Below are positions 5,594 to 8,634 of a DNA stretch of 8,634 nucleotides, piece by piece. The notes beneath the pieces were generated by a model that saw nothing but the letters and a program-made list of their open reading frames with translations, made no database searches and was not told the origin of the DNA. Source of the DNA: Candidatus Methylomirabilota bacterium (GTDB lineage Bacteria > Methylomirabilota > Methylomirabilia > Methylomirabilales > Methylomirabilaceae); NCBI GenBank assembly GCA_028869615.1, contig JAGWRQ010000080.1, forward strand, positions 1 through 8,634, read 5' to 3'. How positions within the stretch are numbered: position 1 is the stretch's first letter; the number at the start of each line of letters is the position of its first letter. The position numbers and the translations under genes were made by a program.

Positions 5594-5851
5594 GGGCTGG
5601 GTCCGCTAAGCGGCGGAAACAGGGAAAACGGTGAATCCCTCTGCACTCGCAGGGCATGAGGGCTAGGCCGTTGCTGCCCCGCAACTGTAAGCGGCGTTGA
5701 AATCTGCTGAACGCCACTGTCCAAAGGGAAAGTTTTTAGTTGCGAGTTTCGAGTTCTACAACCTGAAACTCAAAACTGAAAACTCGAAACCGGTTGGATG
5801 GGAAGGCGCAGAGAGTAAGGTAAGCCGCGAGTCAGGAGACCTGCCCAGCCC
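5594..5851 (+). promoter_or_regulatory. Cobalamin riboswitch 1 (class I, with expanded variable arm)
   Basis: This is a complete B12-sensing aptamer. P1 is closed by GGGCTGGG (5594-5601) with CCCAGCCC (5844-5851), eight perfect pairs. Conserved core pieces occur in order: GGGAAAACGGTGAA, GCCCCGCAACTGTAA (about 5676-5690), GCCACTGT (5713-5720), GGGAAGGCG (5800-5808) and the B12 box GAGTCAGGAGACCTGCC (5829-5845). A hairpin upstream (5577-5595) shares two bases with P1. The arm between GCCACTGT and GGGAAGGCG carries about 60 extra bases, an inserted palindrome. The terminator at 5945-5980 suggests transcriptional attenuation: bound cobalamin should favour termination. Confidence 0.92.
5741..5790. 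repeat. Palindromic repeat inserted in the variable arm of riboswitch 1
   Basis: GTTTCGAGTT (5746-5755) and AACTCGAAAC (5781-5790) are perfect inverted arms around 25 bases rich in AAACT words. The element is more AT-rich than its surroundings. It is nested in a host stem formed by TCCAA (5720-5724) and TTGGA (5794-5798), so the aptamer core stays intact. Its layout of 10-bp arms and word-like iterations recalls the repeat at 151-217, though the sequence differs. Confidence 0.6.
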
Positions 5852-5865
5852 TTAGGTGCTGACAA

Positions 5866-5881
5866 CCTTCCGAGGGGAAGG
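5866..5881 (+). other. Short hairpin between riboswitch 1 and its terminator
   Basis: CCTTCC (5866-5871) pairs perfectly with GGAAGG (5876-5881) around a GAGG loop. No T-run follows. It may be a structural part of the expression platform of riboswitch 1, for example a loop partner of the aptamer, but that is inference. Confidence 0.4.
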
Positions 5882-5930
5882 GCGGCCTTGTCGCGTACCG
5901 GGTTGTGATCGCGGCGCAGGTTTAGTGTTC

Positions 5931-5980
5931 GGTTTGGGAATGAGAACCCCAATCCTCCTCGGAGGATTGGGGTTTTTTGT
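5931..5980 (+). terminator. Intrinsic terminator with a candidate antiterminator between the two riboswitches
   Basis: CCCCAATCCTCC (5947-5958) and GGAGGATTGGGG (5961-5972) form a 12-bp (or 11-bp with tetraloop) perfect stem, extended by AA/TT and followed by TTTTTTGT. Just upstream, GGTTTGGG (5931-5938) can pair with CCCAATCC (5948-5955) with one mismatch, occupying the terminator's 5' arm. The two structures exclude each other, as expected for a switch. No gene lies between riboswitch 1 and this site, so the terminator can only gate the downstream cobalamin genes. Confidence 0.88.
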
Positions 5981-6090
5981 TGCGGAGGAGATGTGGGCCG
6001 GATCTTTACTGCGGTGGGGGTGGGCAAGGTGCCTGAAAGGGGGTGAAAGGAGTCTACACAATCGGGTAAGTGTTCGGGGCGAATTGAGCG

Positions 6091-6268
6091 CCCCTGGATG
6101 CAAGGGAAGCTGGTGTACCGGCCGCATGCTGCGGCAGGGCAAAGCCAGCACGGTCCCGCCACTGTGAGTGGGGAGTCGCTCTGTATGATGCCACTGTCCT
6201 GAGCTTGCTGAAGGATGGGAAGGCGCAGGGTCGGCAGCGATCCACGAGTCAGGAGACCTGTCCAGGGG
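6091..6268 (+). promoter_or_regulatory. Cobalamin riboswitch 2 (class I)
   Basis: This second complete aptamer is closed by CCCCTGGA (6091-6098) with TCCAGGGG (6261-6268), eight perfect pairs. Core elements are GGGAAGCTGGTG (6103-6114), AAAGCCAGCACGGTCCCG, GCCACTGTCCT (6190-6200), GGGAAGGCG (6217-6225) and GAGTCAGGAGACCTG (6246-6260). A competing hairpin upstream, GGGGCG (6076-6081) with CGCCCC (6089-6094), uses the same CCCC as P1, giving a possible on/off rearrangement. The variable arm holds TCCTGAGCTTGCTGAAGGA (6197-6215). No terminator separates it from the receptor gene, which points to control of translation. Confidence 0.93.
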
Positions 6269-6282
6269 AGAACGAGAACGCA

Positions 6283-6303
6283 CCACCTTCGCGGATAAGG
6301 GGG
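6283..6303 (+). promoter_or_regulatory. Receptor gene ribosome-binding site and candidate sequestering hairpin
   Basis: AAGGGGG (6297-6303), six bases before ATG 6310, is the ribosome-binding site. CCACCTT (6283-6289) can pair with it around a 7-base loop with one A-G mismatch. That would hide the site, consistent with translational repression by riboswitch 2. The pairing is short and is a candidate only. Confidence 0.42.
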
Positions 6304-6309
6304 CGAACG

Positions 6310-8319
6310 ATGAAATGCTGGAATGGTGTGGTTAAGGGGTGGTTGTGCGTGGCGGTTCTGTGGACTTGTGGACCGGATAGCGCGTCAGGGCAGATGCTCG
6401 GGTCGGTTCCTGAAGAACCGGTGGAGCTGGGACCGGTGGTGGTGACGGCGACCAAAACCGAAGTTCCCGTGAAACAGGTCGCGGCTTCGGTGACCGTCAT
6501 CACGAAGGAGCAGATCGAGGCGCGTCAGGTCACCCAAGTGTCGGACTTGCTCCGGGATGTTCCAGGCTTGAGTGTCAGGCAACAGAGTAGCCGCGGCAGC
6601 ATCGTGACGGTGTTTCCAAGAGGCGGTAACTCCAATTTCAATCTGGTGCTGATTGACGGAGTAAAGGTCAACGACGCCGGCGGCTTCTATGACTTCGGTG
6701 ACCTCAGTACCGACAATATCGAGCGAATCGAGATTGTCCGAGGTCCTCACAGCGCGCTGTACGGCTCCGATGCCATGGGGTCGGTGATCCAGATCTTCAC
6801 CAAGCGAGGAAGGGGGACTCCACGTGCCGAGGCCTCGTTTGCGGGCGGAAATCTGAAGACTTTTGAAGAGAAAGTGAATCTCGACGGAGGGGTCGGGCAA
6901 TTGGACTACTCGTTCGGTCTGGGTCGAAACGATACCAATGGACACCTTCCCATCAACGACCACTTTGGCGAGACGACCGTGAGCGGCCGCGTGGGCTTTG
7001 CCCTCGAGAAAGCGCTGGACCTGAGTCTTGCCGTCCGTTACACCGACAGCCACCTCGACGTTCCCACCGAGACCGGCGGCGATCGGTTCGGCCTGCTTGA
7101 TCCCAATCAATCCAGTCACCAGCAACGGCTGGTCGTCAGCGGCAAAGCCAGTCACGCACTGACACCCTGGTGGGGGCAGACGCTCCAGCTCGGTTGGTAT
7201 CGGCGAAACTTTGCCTTTGATGATCCTTTCAATCCCGTTGTTGATTTCTCCGCCTTCCACAGCAAGAGTGAAGAGCGCCGCCTGTCGGTGGACTATTTCT
7301 GGAATTTGACCGCCCCGACCGTACTGGATGTCTCCAGTCTCTTCACCACCGGCTTCGCCTTTGAGCGCGAGGAGTTCGACCAGCGCGCGGCAGCGACCGA
7401 GACCGATTTTCCTTTTGCCAGCGCGAACGAGGCTAGTCGGAATAATAAAGCCGGCTATCTCCAGGGCCAGTTCGACTGGAAGAAAGTACTGTTTTTGACG
7501 GCGGGATTCCGGGTGGATGGCAACAGCACCTTCGGGACCGAGGTGACGCCAAGGGTCTCGGCGGCGTGGATTGTTCCTTACCTGGGGACTAAGCTGCGGA
7601 GTGGGTACGGTGAAGGGATCAAGGAACCGAGCTTTATTGAAAACTTCGGCGACGGGAGTCAATTTGTCGTCGGCAATCCCAACTTGAGGCCGGAACGTAT
7701 CAGGAGCTGGGAGGTTGGGCTGGACCAGCCGCTGCTGAACGGGTTAGCGGACCTCTCAGTTACCTATTTTAATAACCGATTTAAGGACTTGATCGCCTTC
7801 ATTTTCAGTCCTACGCCCGGCTGTCCGGCCAGCTTCTGCAATGTTCAGCAAGCGAAGACGGAGGGGGTCGAACTGGCCGCGACAATCCGCCCAGGGTATG
7901 GCCTGACTGTCGGTGGCGCCTACACCTTCCTGGATACCACGGTGCTTGATGATGGCGGCATCGGGTCGGTTGCGCTGCAGAAGGGCCAGCCCCTGCTCCG
8001 CCGACCCAGGCATGCCGGGACGCTCTCCATCGACCATGTGTGGCATCGCCTGCATACAAGCCTGACGGCAATGTTTGTCGGCGACCGGCCGGATATCTTC
8101 ACCGATCCTGCTACCTTTGAAACCCGACGGGTGACGGCGCAGGGCTACACGACCGTGGACCTGGCGGGCTCGTACCTCCTGTTCAAGGATGCCCTCCACC
8201 TGCAGGAACTCACACTGTTCGGAAAGATTCAGAACCTCTTCGACAGAGATTACCAACAAGTCTTTGGCTTTTCGGCCCCGGGCATTACCTGGCTGTTTGG
8301 ACTGAAGGGTACGCTATGA
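6310..8319 (+). CDS. btuB: BtuB-like TonB-dependent outer-membrane receptor for cobalamin
   Basis: This 669-residue receptor imports vitamin B12 or related corrinoids across the outer membrane using TonB energy. A signal peptide (about 1-28, cleavage after ASG) is followed by the TonB box PVVVTATK (42-49). The plug domain (about 55-167) includes VSDLLRDVPGLSVRQ, LVLIDGVKVND (112-122), IERIEIVRGPHSALYGSDAMG (137-157) and VIQIFTKRG. The remainder is a 22-strand-type barrel with NPNLRPERIRSWEVGLD and a closing strand ending FGLKGTL. The last residue is leucine rather than the usual aromatic. ATG 6310 is chosen over the ATG at 6205, which lies inside the riboswitch. Cobalamin specificity rests on two upstream B12 riboswitches and the overlapping binding-protein gene. 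Another corrinoid or cobalt chelate is possible. Confidence 0.92.
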   Translation: MKCWNGVVKGWLCVAVLWTCGPDSASGQMLGSVPEEPVELGPVVVTATKTEVPVKQVAASVTVITKEQIEARQVTQVSDLLRDVPGLSVRQQSSRGSIVTVFPRGGNSNFNLVLIDGVKVNDAGGFYDFGDLSTDNIERIEIVRGPHSALYGSDAMGSVIQIFTKRGRGTPRAEASFAGGNLKTFEEKVNLDGGVGQLDYSFGLGRNDTNGHLPINDHFGETTVSGRVGFALEKALDLSLAVRYTDSHLDVPTETGGDRFGLLDPNQSSHQQRLVVSGKASHALTPWWGQTLQLGWYRRNFAFDDPFNPVVDFSAFHSKSEERRLSVDYFWNLTAPTVLDVSSLFTTGFAFEREEFDQRAAATETDFPFASANEASRNNKAGYLQGQFDWKKVLFLTAGFRVDGNSTFGTEVTPRVSAAWIVPYLGTKLRSGYGEGIKEPSFIENFGDGSQFVVGNPNLRPERIRSWEVGLDQPLLNGLADLSVTYFNNRFKDLIAFIFSPTPGCPASFCNVQQAKTEGVELAATIRPGYGLTVGGAYTFLDTTVLDDGGIGSVALQKGQPLLRRPRHAGTLSIDHVWHRLHTSLTAMFVGDRPDIFTDPATFETRRVTAQGYTTVDLAGSYLLFKDALHLQELTLFGKIQNLFDRDYQQVFGFSAPGITWLFGLKGTL

Positions 8320-8634
8320 GGCGTCGGGCGATCCTGCTGTGCTGGGTCGCACTGTTGTGGTGGGGAAATGCCGATGCAGCCTCCCTCACAGTGATCGATG
8401 ATGCGGGGCGATCCGTGACACTGGACGGACCGCCCAAGCGGATCATGGCGCTTACGCCAGGCAATACCGAGATTCTGTTCGCTCTGGGCGCTGAGGACCG
8501 CATCGTAGCCGTTGACCAATGGAGCGACTACCCCCCGGCCGTAAAAGCCAAGAGCAGGATCGCCCCCCTTAACCCCAATCTGGAGCAGGTCGTGCGTTTC
8601 AATCCCGACCTGATTCTCTCAACGCATGGGGGCG
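8316..8634 (+). CDS. btuF: BtuF-like periplasmic cobalamin-binding protein (3' end beyond window)
   Basis: The ATG lies within the stop region of the receptor gene (CTATGA), so translation is probably coupled. The 106 visible residues have a signal peptide (about 1-21, cleavage after ADA). The N-terminal lobe of a Peripla_BP_2 (class III) binding protein follows: LTVIDDAGRSVTLDGPPKR (24-42), IMALTPGNTEILFALGAEDR (43-62), VAVDQWSDYPP (64-74) and LEQVVRFNPDLILSTHGG at the edge. This layout is typical of B12, haem and siderophore binding proteins; the context favours cobalamin delivery to a BtuCD transporter, whose genes probably follow. About two thirds of the protein is missing here. Confidence 0.88.
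   Translation, partial: MRRRAILLCWVALLWWGNADAASLTVIDDAGRSVTLDGPPKRIMALTPGNTEILFALGAEDRIVAVDQWSDYPPAVKAKSRIAPLNPNLEQVVRFNPDLILSTHGG

Noticed and set aside
5856..6167. A 103-codon plus-strand frame between the riboswitches
   Set aside because: It reads through the intrinsic terminator and into the second aptamer, so its codons are explained by RNA structure, not protein.
6205..6309. An in-frame upstream ATG giving a receptor 35 residues longer
   Set aside because: It falls inside the riboswitch aptamer core. The 35 extra residues are hydrophilic and would precede the signal peptide, while ATG 6310 has its own ribosome-binding site.
6385..7662. A 425-codon open frame on the minus strand
   Set aside because: It lies fully antisense to the receptor gene, whose plus-strand product has clear plug and barrel motifs. 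The minus frame has no recognisable domain and arises from GC-rich codon bias.
1..8634. CRISPR arrays, tRNA or rRNA genes, insertion sequences, defence or phage modules
   Set aside because: I looked for regularly spaced direct repeats, clover-leaf elements, transposase motifs and defence domains on both strands and found none. The only repeats are the palindromes and the tandem gene pair listed.

Overview
This window looks like chromosomal DNA from a GC-rich (roughly 58-60%) Gram-negative bacterium. The diderm assignment rests on an MlaA/VacJ outer-membrane lipid-asymmetry protein, a class A penicillin-binding protein and a TonB-dependent outer-membrane receptor. Dispersed palindromic repeats, Lys/Ala/Pro-rich small secreted proteins and sigma-54 promoters remind me of Nitrospirota or NC10-type genomes, but nothing here fixes the phylum and I hold that weakly.

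Layout: bases 1-144 hold a broken-looking C-terminal coding fragment at the window edge, followed by a palindromic repeat (151-217). A complete zinc-free quinone oxidoreductase (qor, 237-1205) comes next, then two doubtful short frames chained by TGATG overlaps, then mlaA (1427-2200, GTG start). A 459-base intergenic region (2201-2659) holds a possible small minus-strand gene, two dyads and a near-consensus sigma-54 promoter (2540-2554). That promoter faces a complete PBP1B-type bifunctional murein synthase (2660-4687). A second sigma-54-like promoter (about 4848-4863) precedes a 16-codon leader frame and two tandem paralogous genes for small exported lysine-rich proteins (4942-5196 and 5252-5467). 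Both have ribosome-binding sites almost fully complementary to the 16S rRNA 3' end, and the pair ends at a strong intrinsic terminator (5501-5538).

The last third is a cobalamin-uptake locus. A sigma-70-like promoter (5540-5568) leads into a 740-base leader with two complete class-I cobalamin riboswitch aptamers in series (5594-5851 and 6091-6268). An intrinsic terminator with a plausible antiterminator lies between them, and a possible Shine-Dalgarno-sequestering hairpin follows the second. Downstream are a BtuB-like TonB-dependent receptor (6310-8319) and, overlapping its stop codon, a BtuF-like periplasmic binding protein cut by the window end (8316-8634).

The most interesting points are the tandem two-mode B12 control region, with palindromic insertions in the same variable arm of both aptamers, and the pair of sigma-54 promoters that may place a murein synthase and two small cationic envelope proteins in one regulon. 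I did not find a wholly new defence or mobile system.
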